Source of the DNA: Oscillospiraceae bacterium
Lineage (GTDB): Bacteria > Bacillota > Clostridia > Oscillospirales > Ruminococcaceae
Reading direction: 5' to 3'
NCBI GenBank assembly: GCA_902766785.1
Contig: CACXEO010000090.1
Location: 1-64,000, forward strand
Length of the DNA stretch: 64,000 bases
Shown here: in pieces, positions 47,710-56,289 of the stretch
How positions within the stretch are numbered: position 1 is the first letter of the stretch
How the letters are laid out: every line of letters starts with the position of its first letter
Position numbers and translations under genes: made by a program
Notes under the pieces: generated by a model
What the model saw: only the letters and a program-made list of their open reading frames with translations
What the model was told of the DNA's origin: nothing
The model's database searches: none

Positions 47710-48473
47710 TGTTTCAGGGGTTCCTCCGGTAATAAAGAACGGTAAATTTCAAGCGGGCGGAAGGAGCGTTCCAGATGGCAAAGAATATACCGCTCAGTCG
47801 TTTGTGATAACAAAGCAAGGGTTGTTTCAGAGACTGTAAAGTTAAACGCCTTGCTATCTTCAGAATAAATAATATGGCGCAAAGAAGCTAAAAGAGACGG
47901 GGTCAAAACCTGAAAATCTCCAACTTTACCCGGTGCATGGCAATTTTCACAGAGTAAAAAGCCCTGTTGCAGATCAAAAACAAAGCGGACGTCTTCATAG
48001 GCGGCGCATTGGCGGCAACAGATCAGGTCCGGCATGAAGCCGGATAAGGCCATCAGCCGCATCTCTGAAACCGCTTTAATAAAACGCGGAGCTTTTTTAC
48101 CGGAAGCCAACAAGTATAGGGAATTCAGGTAAAGCCGCTTAACCTGATCGACCTGTTCCGGAGAAGGCGCGAGATAACAAATTAATTCCGAAATATAGTT
48201 TGCCAGCGCCACTTTGACAACGTCGTAACGCAGGTTATGAAACGTCTCAATTGCAGAGGCATTATTCACTATGTAACGTTCTTTGGTGTGAAACAAGGAA
48301 AGCTCGCTGTAATAAAATGGCTGGACAGCCGCAGCAAGCTTGCTTTTTGCCCGTTTCACACCGCGCGCAGACGCTTCGATCACACCGAAATCATCCGTCA
48401 AAACGGTCAGGATTGCATCCTGTTCTCCGATACTCCGTCTTTTGAGAATAACTCCTTTGGTGGTAACAACCAT
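47706..48473 (-). CDS. recO: DNA repair protein RecO
   Basis: 255 residues. N-terminal OB fold (TTKGVILKRRSIGEQDAILTVL), helical domain, and a zinc-binding set CCRQC and CENC near 148-172. Loads RecA with RecF/RecR. Start 48473 has SD GGGAGGGGG; the frame open to 48575 overlaps the yqzL-like gene and does not match the family. Coupled to mutS2 downstream. Confidence 0.94.
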   Translation of the reverse strand: MVVTTKGVILKRRSIGEQDAILTVLTDDFGVIEASARGVKRAKSKLAAAVQPFYYSELSLFHTKERYIVNNASAIETFHNLRYDVVKVALANYISELICYLAPSPEQVDQVKRLYLNSLYLLASGKKAPRFIKAVSEMRLMALSGFMPDLICCRQCAAYEDVRFVFDLQQGFLLCENCHAPGKVGDFQVLTPSLLASLRHIIYSEDSKAFNFTVSETTLALLSQTTERYILCHLERSFRPLEIYRSLLPEEPLKQ

Positions 48474-48582
48474 CAGAGCCCCCCTCCCCGTGGTACAACG
48501 CAATTGCGTTTCTGTACGAAATATAATCTTCAACCTTACCTGTTTTTTCAAACTTGTTCCATGCATCAAATTCAATATTCAT
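48391..48582 (-). CDS. yqzL: YqzL-like small protein overlapping recO
   Basis: 63 residues. The first half, MNIEFDAWNKFEKTGKVEDY followed by ISYRNAIAL, has the W-x-x-F-x-x-TG-x-x-x-x-Y pattern of the YqzL family, whose gene sits between era and recO in Bacillus, as here. SD GGGAGGG precedes the ATG. It overlaps the recO start by 83 bases in another frame, so its C-terminal half reads through recO's SD and first codons and is not conserved-looking. Function unknown. Confidence 0.65.
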   Translation of the reverse strand: MNIEFDAWNKFEKTGKVEDYISYRNAIALYHGEGGSDGCYHQRSYSQKTEYRRTGCNPDRFDG

Positions 48583-48674
48583 AATTTTTCCCTCCCGGTC
48601 CTTATTAACCCTGGTAGTACCATTGTAGCCGGGAAGAAAACAAATATGAATGGAAATATCTCCTGTTTTTGGTC

Positions 48675-49568
48675 TTAAAGTCCAAAGTTTTTCATGAAAC
48701 GTTCGTTGTTTCTCCAGTCATCACGTACTTTGACCCAACACTGGAGGTTAATTTTTGTCCCCAAAAATGTTTCAATTTCTTTTCGGGATTCAGTTGCTAT
48801 TTTTTTGAGCATCGCACCATTTTTGCCGATAATGATTCCTTTATGGCTCGCCTTTTCACAGTATATTTCGGCCTGCATGTCAATCAACGAACCGTCCGGG
48901 CGTTCCTTCATCCCTTCAATGACCACCGCGGTCCCGTGAGGTATCTCCTGCTCCAAATGACGGAGAAGCTGCTCACGGATCATTTCAGCCGCAATTACTT
49001 TTTCAGGCTGGTCAGTCAGGGTATCATCCGGAAAATAGTGAACCCCTTCCACAGCACGCTCTTTTATTTCTTCCAATACAGCGTCAAGCCCATCCTTTTC
49101 CAACACGCTGATGGGAACCACCGCCGCAAAATCATAAAGCTCCGTAAACTGCTTGATCCGATGAATCAGCAAACTTTTATCGGCAAGCTGGTCTATTTTA
49201 TTAATGACTAAAACTGCCGGGGTTTTGCTGTGCTTCAGCCGCTCAACCAGGTGGAGCTCCGCCCTGGTCACTCTGTCACCAGCCGCTTCGGTCATCAAAA
49301 TCACGGTATCTACATCTTCCATGGAATCGCGGACCGTATCCGTCATATGCTCGGACAGCTTGGTACGCCCTTTATGGTGCCCCGGTGTGTCCAAAAAGAC
49401 ATACTGGTAAGCGCCCTCAGTCAACACGCCGGTAATCCGGGTACGAGTTGTCTGGGGCTTATCCGAAACAATCGCAATCTTTTCCCCCATCAAGGCGTTC
49501 ATCAAAGAGGATTTTCCGACGTTCGGTTTCCCAATAATTGCAATAAAAGCGTGATAAGTTTTATCCAA
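48675..49568 (-). CDS. era: GTPase Era
   Basis: 297 residues. G1 GKPNVGKSS near 12, G3 DTPGHHKG near 59, G4 NKID near 121, and a C-terminal KH domain (KASHKGIIIGKNGAMLKKIATES-type block near 228). Needed for 16S rRNA maturation and 30S assembly. TTG start with SD AAAGGAG. Follows dgkA by about 120 bases and precedes yqzL-recO. Confidence 0.95.
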   Translation of the reverse strand: MDKTYHAFIAIIGKPNVGKSSLMNALMGEKIAIVSDKPQTTRTRITGVLTEGAYQYVFLDTPGHHKGRTKLSEHMTDTVRDSMEDVDTVILMTEAAGDRVTRAELHLVERLKHSKTPAVLVINKIDQLADKSLLIHRIKQFTELYDFAAVVPISVLEKDGLDAVLEEIKERAVEGVHYFPDDTLTDQPEKVIAAEMIREQLLRHLEQEIPHGTAVVIEGMKERPDGSLIDMQAEIYCEKASHKGIIIGKNGAMLKKIATESRKEIETFLGTKINLQCWVKVRDDWRNNERFMKNFGL

Positions 49569-49690
49569 AATAATCTCCTTTAATTTATTTTTTTAAAACA
49601 ATACTTTCTTCTTTGTTTACAAAACATAGCAACTATTTCAGACTGAAGTATCCTATAACTAAAAATCGTTTATTGCGAACAGATCTGTTT

Positions 49691-50173
49691 TTACTGCCTT
49701 TTTAACCGAGAACCAAATAAAACAAAAAGCGGCCCGGCAATCAGCAGAATCACAAACGGAAGAACAAGAAGCGGCTGCCCCGCAACCAGGCAGGCCAGCG
49801 CATACAGTTTATCCGGTTTGATAAAAAGAATACATCCCACAACAACAGCCATAACAGCGGTCAAAAAAACGGCCCCGGCGGCAACGTCTTTTGCGACCCG
49901 GGCCACATTGTCATAAGATGATGTTCCAAGGTTTACAAGAGCCTCAATTGCTGTGTTAAGCATTTCACAAACCAAAACAAGGGCTGAAACCACCACCAGC
50001 AAAATCCATTCGCTTTCTGTAAGGCCAAAGAGAGCTGCAAAATAAAGTACAATTGTCAAAACAACAATATGTATCCGCATATTGCGCTCATTCAAAATAC
50101 AAAAACGAAGACCGCGAAGGGCAAACTGAAAGCTCTTAAAAATGCCGCGCAACCCACTTTTAACGTTCTTCAT
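49691..50173 (-). CDS. dgkA: Diacylglycerol/undecaprenol kinase family protein
   Basis: 160 residues. DgkA core: SFQFALRGLRFCILNERNMRIH near the start, then CEMLNTAIEALVNL with the catalytic Glu and ARVAKDVAAGAVFL. Gram-positive members phosphorylate undecaprenol. About 45 residues beyond the usual end add two hydrophobic segments. Start 50173 (MKNVKSGLRG) overlaps ybeY by 14 bases; the longer frame to 50209 lies inside ybeY. Confidence 0.88.
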   Translation of the reverse strand: MKNVKSGLRGIFKSFQFALRGLRFCILNERNMRIHIVVLTIVLYFAALFGLTESEWILLVVVSALVLVCEMLNTAIEALVNLGTSSYDNVARVAKDVAAGAVFLTAVMAVVVGCILFIKPDKLYALACLVAGQPLLVLPFVILLIAGPLFVLFGSRLKRQ

Positions 50174-50669
50174 AGTCCTGCATATACCCCGCTCTTCTTG
50201 GAACGCCAAGGCTTGTAAGAATTTTTTCTTCTTTTTCCCTCATTTTAATTGCCTCAAGCCCATCGGCCTCATGGTCGTAGCCCAAAAGATGAAGCATAGA
50301 ATGAACTGTCAGAAAACCGAGCTCCCTCTGCAAAGAATGGCCGTAAATTTCTGCCTGCTTGACTGCCATTTCCATGGAAATAACAATATCGCCAAGGCAG
50401 CACGCCCCCGTTTCAGGGTTTATGTCATACTCACCATTTTCGCCAAGTGGGAACGATAAAACATCGGTTTCAATATCCTTGTTCCTATAAAAAGAATTCA
50501 GGCGCTTAATTTCCGCATTATTGACAAAGCTCACACTGATTTCAGCGCTCTTTTCAAAATGCTCTTCCTGTAAAACTGCATTGCAGCAGCGGCGGATCAA
50601 CAACCGAATTCCCGATGGTATTTTGACTGAATGCTGCTTGTTACTGATGGAAACACGAACCTTTTCCAT
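50160..50669 (-). CDS. ybeY: Endoribonuclease YbeY (rRNA maturation factor)
   Basis: 169 residues. Zinc motif HSMLHLLGYDH near residue 118-128, preceded by TDVLSFPLGE and LGDIVIS. Processes 16S rRNA 3' end and aids ribosome quality control. Start 50669 (MEKVRVSI) has SD AAGGGG; a longer frame reaches back into phoH. Between phoH and dgkA in the conserved order. Confidence 0.94.
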   Translation of the reverse strand: MEKVRVSISNKQHSVKIPSGIRLLIRRCCNAVLQEEHFEKSAEISVSFVNNAEIKRLNSFYRNKDIETDVLSFPLGENGEYDINPETGACCLGDIVISMEMAVKQAEIYGHSLQRELGFLTVHSMLHLLGYDHEADGLEAIKMREKEEKILTSLGVPRRAGYMQDYEER

Positions 50670-50670
50670 T

Positions 50671-51633
50671 TTATTTGCGCCCCTTTTCATAATAACGCTC
50701 ATAAGCTTGTACAATGCGCTGTACCATCTTATGGCGTACAACGTCCCGGTTATTTAACATAATCACTTCAAGATCTTCAATCCCTTTCAGGATTCTGGTT
50801 GCTTCCAAAAGGCCCGACTGTTTGCGGTCCGGCAGGTCTACCTGGGTGATATCCCCCGTAATGACGGCTTTTGAATTCATCCCAAGGCGGGTGAGAAACA
50901 TCTTCATCTGTTCATGTGTGGTATTCTGCGCTTCATCCAGGATAATAAACGAATCATCCAAAGTACGTCCCCGCATATAGGCAAGCGGGGCAACTTCAAT
51001 TGTACCGCGTTCCAGACATTTTTGGTAAGTTTCCGCCCCTAGCATATCAAATAGCGCGTCATAAAGCGGGCGAAGGTACGGGTCAACTTTATTTTGAAGA
51101 TCGCCCGGGAGGAAACCCAGTTTTTCTCCCGCTTCAACAGCGGGGCGGGTCAGGATAATACGGTCAATTTCATGAGCTTTAAATGCACGTACCGCCATTG
51201 CCACCGCAAGGTAGGTTTTGCCGGTACCGGCAGGCCCAATGCCAAATGTGATGGTATTTTTTCTAATCGCGTCGACATAATGCTTCTGCCCAAGAGTCTT
51301 AGGCTTGACCGGCCGCCCCTTGGTTGTGATCACAATGCAATTGTCCGTCAACTCAACAATACGGCCTTGCTTCCCCTCACCCACCAAAGACATGGTGTAA
51401 CGGATTTTCTGCTCATCAAGCTGGTCACCGTGCTTGAGCAACGTAATCAGGCTGTTAAGCGTAGCCACCGTCCGGGATACCTGATCGGCACCCCCCGAAA
51501 TCTTCAGCTCATTTCCCCTGCACACAACATTGACGCCGTATTCATTCTGCAGAAGCTTCATGTTTGAATCGAAGTTTCCAAACAGGGCCGGCGTCAATTC
51601 AGCATTTTCTATTGTAATGATTTGTTCTGCCAA
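50671..51633 (-). CDS. phoH: PhoH-family ATPase
   Basis: 320 residues. Walker A GPAGTGKTYLAVAMAVRAF near 136, RPAVEAGEKLGFLPGD, Walker B FIILDEAQNTT near 223 and VITGDITQVDLP. PhoH-like NTPases couple functionally with YbeY. TTG start with SD GAGGGG. Promoter inside the dyad at 51662-51692. Confidence 0.94.
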   Translation of the reverse strand: MAEQIITIENAELTPALFGNFDSNMKLLQNEYGVNVVCRGNELKISGGADQVSRTVATLNSLITLLKHGDQLDEQKIRYTMSLVGEGKQGRIVELTDNCIVITTKGRPVKPKTLGQKHYVDAIRKNTITFGIGPAGTGKTYLAVAMAVRAFKAHEIDRIILTRPAVEAGEKLGFLPGDLQNKVDPYLRPLYDALFDMLGAETYQKCLERGTIEVAPLAYMRGRTLDDSFIILDEAQNTTHEQMKMFLTRLGMNSKAVITGDITQVDLPDRKQSGLLEATRILKGIEDLEVIMLNNRDVVRHKMVQRIVQAYERYYEKGRK

Positions 51634-51661
51634 ATAAAAATCCCCTCAAATCAAAGAATAA

Positions 51662-51692
51662 GTGGTATAATACTACGTTAGTATTATACCAC
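51662..51692. repeat. 14-bp perfect palindrome carrying a -10 box in each arm
   Basis: Arms 51662-51675 and 51679-51692, loop CGT. Each arm reads TGGTATAAT, so both strands show an extended -10. On the minus strand TTGCAA (51710-51705) stands 16 bases upstream of TATAAT (51688-51683), a plausible phoH promoter. Confidence 0.7.
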
Positions 51693-51710
51693 AATTTAGC
51701 CAATTTGCAA
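51683..51710 (-). promoter_or_regulatory. Candidate promoter of phoH-ybeY-dgkA
   Basis: On the minus strand TTGCAA, 16-base spacer, TATAAT with a TGG extension. The -10 lies in one arm of the palindrome. It separates the housekeeping genes from sporulation genes yqfC-yqfD upstream. Confidence 0.6.
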
Positions 51711-51726
51711 TCAACATTTCGGAGGA

Positions 51727-52902
51727 TTATTGAAATAGCTTCTGTTCCAGCGCTATATTTTCGTAACAGGTAAAATTTGCTTTAAGTTGATAGCGGTCTT
51801 CCAGCTCTATAAACTCTATCTCTTCATTTAAAATTTGAATTTCGTTTAGTTGGGTTTCTTTATAGTTCGTGAAAATACCGTTGAGTTTCGCCTTGGCGCT
51901 TTCCTGGTCGTAAGTGACCGTTTCCGTTTTGTATTCCTCGTAATGAAGGGTCTGAACCGACAACGGCAATTCCACACCGAAAAGATGTATCGGGGTATTT
52001 ATCACAGATGTCTCATATTCGCCGGAAAGTGGAAAAGCAAGAAACAAAGGGATTTTGCAGCCAAACAAAACAAAATAATTCCGTTCAAACTGGTTCCCCG
52101 TATTTACTTTCGTTGTTTCTGTTTTCAAAACCTCAAAGGTTTCATCAAAATAAGTTTCGGCATATATTTTAGCTCTCGCGTGTTTGAATTCTACCTGATT
52201 TGGGTTACTGTCCAGGACGCCGCTCACCAGCAGGTCCCCTTTTGCAACTACGTTTCCGACCTCAATAACCGATTTGCCGGAATAAACCTCGGTTTTCCGG
52301 ATCACGCCCGCCTTGGAAGCGATAACGTTGACTGCCACGTCTTCATCGATAATGTCCGGGGGATCGGTGGTCTCCTTCATTTCCACCACAATTCTGCTGC
52401 CATAATTATTAATTGTAAACCATGCAATGTGCTCTAACTCCAAAACGGCCTTATTTTCAATTTCACGTATGTTCAGCGTTGGAATAAAGGCGCCGGGGCG
52501 CAGCCCAAGCTCCTGCAGAACATAACTGACCCGTTCAGTGCTGTTGCGTTCGTTTCCCTCAATATCTAGTGTCCAGACGAAATTTTGCATAACAACGATC
52601 ATGACAAAAAAGGCAATAATCCCTATAAAAACGCCAATGCGCTTCCTGTATTTATGGGTGAGAAACGGAAAGCCGAAACGCTCCCTGACCCGAAGCCGCA
52701 CTCCGCATTGCCTTGCAAATTTTGCAAGCACTCTATAATCTCTTGCATAGACCTTGCCGGTAATCTCTTCCGGGGTGGTCTGCATATCCCACAAGCTGAT
52801 ATTCCGTTTGGAAACAAGATTCAGAAACCGCTCAAAAAATCCTCCCGACGCCACAAAGGTTACATATCCTCGAAACAGGCGCAGAATACGAATGATAAAC
52901 AC
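51727..52902 (-). CDS. yqfD: Sporulation protein YqfD
   Basis: 391 residues. YqfD/SpoIV family: N-terminal domain with GFFERFLNLVSKRNISLWD, one membrane helix near 89-112 (IGVFIGIIAFFVMIVVM), then an outside domain with LGLRPGAFIPTLN and a POTRA-like start. Sigma-E sporulation gene in Bacillus. GTG start behind GGAGGAA. Paired with yqfC upstream. Confidence 0.92.
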   Translation of the reverse strand: MFIIRILRLFRGYVTFVASGGFFERFLNLVSKRNISLWDMQTTPEEITGKVYARDYRVLAKFARQCGVRLRVRERFGFPFLTHKYRKRIGVFIGIIAFFVMIVVMQNFVWTLDIEGNERNSTERVSYVLQELGLRPGAFIPTLNIREIENKAVLELEHIAWFTINNYGSRIVVEMKETTDPPDIIDEDVAVNVIASKAGVIRKTEVYSGKSVIEVGNVVAKGDLLVSGVLDSNPNQVEFKHARAKIYAETYFDETFEVLKTETTKVNTGNQFERNYFVLFGCKIPLFLAFPLSGEYETSVINTPIHLFGVELPLSVQTLHYEEYKTETVTYDQESAKAKLNGIFTNYKETQLNEIQILNEEIEFIELEDRYQLKANFTCYENIALEQKLFQ

Positions 52903-52919
52903 AAAATTCCTCCATTTTG

Positions 52920-53210
52920 TCAGGTTATAAATTCAATGCTGCCAATCGCCCCTTGGATGATGACGCTTTCGCTGTTCAGGCTTTTGATTGTTAAATCAAT
53001 CCCGACAAATTTCACCTGCATTTTATGAATGGCGATTTTAATTACCGTATCGTCATATACTAAAATCCCCTTACAGCCTTCTACAACAGCCTCATTATTT
53101 CCCAGTAATTCTATTTGGGTAATACCGCTTGTTAGCGTGTCAAACGGCATTTGCAGTGTCTCTGATATAAATGCCTTGCCAGCCTGTCTTTTTCGGTTTT
53201 TTCGCAACAA
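52920..53210 (-). CDS. yqfC: Sporulation protein YqfC (YabP family)
   Basis: About 96 residues, YabP/YqfC fold: ISETLQMPFDTLTSG, ITQIELLGNNEAVVEGCKGI and the late VKFVGIDLTIKSL. First gene of the yqfC-yqfD-phoH-ybeY-dgkA-era series. Start uncertain: GTG 53216 is one base from the SD AAGGGA, while TTG 53210 has better spacing. Confidence 0.88.
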   Translation of the reverse strand: MLRKNRKRQAGKAFISETLQMPFDTLTSGITQIELLGNNEAVVEGCKGILVYDDTVIKIAIHKMQVKFVGIDLTIKSLNSESVIIQGAIGSIEFIT

Positions 53211-53422
53211 TCCCACTTCCCTTGCAAAATTTTATTACCGTTATTCCGCATTGAAGTATATTGCTTCACAGTTGGGTCGAACGCAGACTATATCAGTAAA
53301 AACCTCCGCGTGCTTTTTTACGCCACTTCTCAAACTCCAACATCTTCCATGCAATAAAATATATTAAAGCCAAAGAGCACATATACATTACAAGACTGTA
53401 AAAGCAGCTTTGAGGTGATAAT

Positions 53423-54556
53423 ATGGAAGAAACGAAACAAAAAAATAAGATGCAGCTGTGTACAATCGCATTAATTCTGCTGCTCACCAGCTTTCTTCTT
53501 TTTCGTTCTAAAGAAATATCAGGTGGAATTGTACATGCTGTAGACCTTTGCTTATATTCTGTGTTTCCCTCTTTGTTCGGGATGATGGTCGTTTCGAATT
53601 TAGTCGTCTCATCTAAAATATTTACAAAGCTTTTATCCCCCTTTTCAGCTGTAACACGTTACCTTTTTAAGCTGCCGGCCGAGTTTACTTCCGTACTTCT
53701 TATCAGTTTTATCGGTGGTTATCCAGTCGGCGCCAAAATTATCAACGGACTCTATCGCGACGGCGAAATCAGCTTAAAAACTGCTGAGAGGATGCTGTCA
53801 TTCTGCGTCAATGCCGGACCCGCTTTTGTCGTATCGGCAGTTTCAATCCCCATATTTCACAATGTTCAAGTCGGTTTTCTTGTTTTAGCAGCTCATCTAT
53901 GTTCTAATCTAACTGTCGCTCTAATCAGCGGGTTTAAAACCAGAATACCGCCTCAGAAAATACCTTGTTCACATTCTAAAGAGGAACTCCCTTTTTCTGT
54001 GCGCATTGTTGCCTCTGTCAACAGCGCAACCCGGTCAATGGTAATTGTCTGTTCTTTTATTATCGCTTTTTCAATTTTACTCACTATTATTAAACTGACC
54101 GGTATCCAGGAAATGCTGGCAGGATTCCTTAGCAACTGGATCGGATCCCAAAATGCCGAAGCGCTGATCGCCGGTGTATTTGAAGTTACACAAGGATGCA
54201 GCAAAATTTCCGGAAACTCCCCGTTTTCTGTTTATCTGCTTGCCGGAATCACTTCATTCGGAGGAATCTGCGTCCACCTGCAAATTGCCGCCCTGTTGAG
54301 CGGGAGCGGAATTAAAATGAAACGTTATTTTCTTTCCAGAATTTTTCACCTTCCCCTCAGCCTGTTGTTTGTCTGGCTCATGAGCGCTTGGTGGCAGCCC
54401 GCTCTCAATACATTTGCACCCAAAGAGTCCGTGGCCTACGCCGGCAGTTCCGTCTCCCCCTATGCAAGTCTTTTTTTAATACTTTTATGCCTGATTTTGT
54501 TGTTTACAACCCGAAAATCTGCTAAAATAGAAAAAGAAACTAATGAGGAGGAGTGA
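53423..54556 (+). CDS. ylbJ: Sporulation integral membrane protein YlbJ (SpoVV-like)
   Basis: 377 residues with about eight hydrophobic segments. Two Gate/nucleoside-recognition-like halves; FIGGYPVGAKIINGLYRDGEI near 98 and the NAGPAFVVSAV block near 130, with GVFEVTQGC near 250, fit YlbJ. In Bacillus the protein (SpoVV) is a mother-cell membrane transporter linked to dipicolinic acid uptake by the forespore. SD GAGGTG. Dipicolinate comes from the DapA product, whose gene is elsewhere in this window. Confidence 0.9.
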   Translation: MEETKQKNKMQLCTIALILLLTSFLLFRSKEISGGIVHAVDLCLYSVFPSLFGMMVVSNLVVSSKIFTKLLSPFSAVTRYLFKLPAEFTSVLLISFIGGYPVGAKIINGLYRDGEISLKTAERMLSFCVNAGPAFVVSAVSIPIFHNVQVGFLVLAAHLCSNLTVALISGFKTRIPPQKIPCSHSKEELPFSVRIVASVNSATRSMVIVCSFIIAFSILLTIIKLTGIQEMLAGFLSNWIGSQNAEALIAGVFEVTQGCSKISGNSPFSVYLLAGITSFGGICVHLQIAALLSGSGIKMKRYFLSRIFHLPLSLLFVWLMSAWWQPALNTFAPKESVAYAGSSVSPYASLFLILLCLILLFTTRKSAKIEKETNEEE

Positions 54557-54562
54557 CTTTAT

Positions 54563-54772
54563 ATGAAATTATTCGGCGGGAATATTGACCCGGCCTGCGA
54601 GTATTGCGAAAACGGGACCAAGACCTCAGACGGCCAGATGGTTCTCTGTATCAAAAACGGAGTGGTTTCGCCATTTTATCATTGTAAGAAGTATGTGTAC
54701 TCCCCTTTGCTCCGCGTGCCGAAAAAAAATGTCATGATCCCCAAGTTTAATAAAAAGGACTTTATGTATTAA
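54563..54772 (+). CDS. Small cysteine protein, probably zinc-binding (69 residues)
   Basis: Not a named family to me. Four Cys at residues 12, 15, 29 and 41 (C-x2-C-x13-C-x11-C) suit one zinc or Fe-S site; the tail is basic (VPKKNVMIPKFNKKDFMY). SD GAGGAGG sits in the end of ylbJ, six bases upstream, so it is co-translated with the sporulation gene. Similar short proteins are common in Clostridia next to such genes. Confidence 0.7.
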   Translation: MKLFGGNIDPACEYCENGTKTSDGQMVLCIKNGVVSPFYHCKKYVYSPLLRVPKKNVMIPKFNKKDFMY

Positions 54773-54799
54773 CAGTAAGGTTGTGATTCTATTTTAAGC

Positions 54800-55198
54800 T
54801 TGTTTTTAAGCAAATGTGAAAATCCGCAGCAGTTAAGCCCCCTGGTCCTAGCTTTTGTAGGTGACGCAATATATGGCCTCCTCGTACGGGAACGCCTTGT
54901 CTTAATCGCAAATACCTCAGTTGGAAACCTGCACCGGAAATCGGTCAAATATGTAAGCGCCAAGGCGCAGGCAGCTGCAATTGATAAAATAGAGAAGGAC
55001 TTGACCGAAGAGGAAGACCGGATTTTCAAGCGCGGCAGAAACGCCTCCGTCAATTCCGTCCCCAAAAACGCAGACGTTGCCGACTATCATAAGGCAACAG
55101 GGTTTGAAGCTCTCTTCGGGTATCTGTATTTGTCGAATCAGCACGAACGAATTGCGTATTTATTTGACCTTGTCTGGGATACAATAGAAATAGGCTGA
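54800..55198 (+). CDS. mrnC: Mini-ribonuclease III
   Basis: About 132 residues, an RNase III catalytic domain without the RNA-binding domain. LSPLVLAFVGDAIYGLLVRE carries the catalytic Asp/Glu region, and ATGFEALFGYLYLS the second acidic site. Matures 23S rRNA in Firmicutes. No ATG in a suitable place: TTG 54800 is the first usual start but its SD AAGG is about 20 bases away, and ATT 54791 is an alternative. Confidence 0.88.
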   Translation: MFLSKCENPQQLSPLVLAFVGDAIYGLLVRERLVLIANTSVGNLHRKSVKYVSAKAQAAAIDKIEKDLTEEEDRIFKRGRNASVNSVPKNADVADYHKATGFEALFGYLYLSNQHERIAYLFDLVWDTIEIG

Positions 55199-55223
55199 CT
55201 TTACGTTTGTGAGGTGTCCGCGT

Positions 55224-56087
55224 TTGAAAAAGCCATGGACGGCATCCTATTTCATTGATATCCTTTTTATTTTTATCGGCACCGGAATTTACGCGTTTGG
55301 AATTTACGCCTTTACCGCGCCAAACCAAATTGCTCCAGGCGGCATCACAGGTATTGCGACTGTTATTAACGCCTTTACGGGTTTCAAAATTGGTACACTC
55401 GTCACCCTGTTCAACATTCCGCTTCTTTTGCTGGGATTTAAAAAGCTTGGAAAGCGTTTTATTTTTAACACCTTGTTGTCCACAGTCTTTTTTAATATTC
55501 TCGTTGACTATCTCTATCCATTTCTTCCTGTTTATAAAGGGAATTTGATTCTTGCGTCTATTTTTGGCGGGCTGTTCATCGGCCTTGGGCTTGCTATCGT
55601 TTTTATGCGGGGCGGTTCAACCGGCGGCATGGATATAATCAGCAAGTCTGTTCAGGTCAAATATCCGCATATCAGCCTTGGAAAAATTGTCTTTGTCACC
55701 GATTTGATTGTCATTACCATCGCCGCCATATCCTTCAGGAGTATAGAGGCGGCTTTGTACGCGGTCGTCGCCATGTTCGTCACGTCCAAGGCTATAGACG
55801 CGTTATTATACGGAACGAACATTGGGAAAATGATCCTGATCGTTTCGGAGCGAAGCGACGATATTGCAAAACTGATTGTCAGCGACCTCACCCGCGGCTG
55901 TACAATTCTAAACGCGCACGGCGCATACACCGGTGAACGGAAAAAAGTACTGATTTGCGCCTGTAAGGACGCGGAATTCTATGAACTCAAACACATTGTA
56001 AACCGTCTTGATGCAAAAGCCTTTATGATTGTCACTGAGGCTGGAGAAGTTTTCGGCGAAGGATTTTCTCAGATAGGCGGACGATAG
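55224..56087 (+). CDS. YitT family membrane protein
   Basis: 287 residues: about five membrane helices (YUP-type DUF161) with APGGITGIATVINAFTG near 37 and MRGGSTGGMDIISK near 133, then a cytoplasmic DUF2179 domain (GCTILNAHGAYTGERKKVLIC near 232). Function unknown; members occur in many Firmicutes. TTG start 55224 has SD GAGGTG seven bases away; GTG 55209 overlaps it. Confidence 0.88.
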   Translation: MKKPWTASYFIDILFIFIGTGIYAFGIYAFTAPNQIAPGGITGIATVINAFTGFKIGTLVTLFNIPLLLLGFKKLGKRFIFNTLLSTVFFNILVDYLYPFLPVYKGNLILASIFGGLFIGLGLAIVFMRGGSTGGMDIISKSVQVKYPHISLGKIVFVTDLIVITIAAISFRSIEAALYAVVAMFVTSKAIDALLYGTNIGKMILIVSERSDDIAKLIVSDLTRGCTILNAHGAYTGERKKVLICACKDAEFYELKHIVNRLDAKAFMIVTEAGEVFGEGFSQIGGR

Positions 56088-56088
56088 G

Positions 56089-56114
56089 AATCCGGATTTT
56101 TATCCGGATTTTTA
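56089..56114 (+). terminator. Terminator after the YitT gene
   Basis: AATCCGGAT (56089-56097), loop TTTT, ATCCGGATT (56102-56110), then a T-rich tail. Confidence 0.8.
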
Positions 56115-56289
56115 TCTTTATTTTCCTATTGCCTCAGTATATTTTTGTCGATTATCAATTGTAGAAACAAATAAGATATGTTATAATAAAAACAAGTAGA
56201 TTTATATATAAAGGAAAGCTTATGGCTTTCTTTTTTGTTTTTAAAATTTTATTGGCCTGTTTATGATAAAACAAATGGAGTCGAGAATT

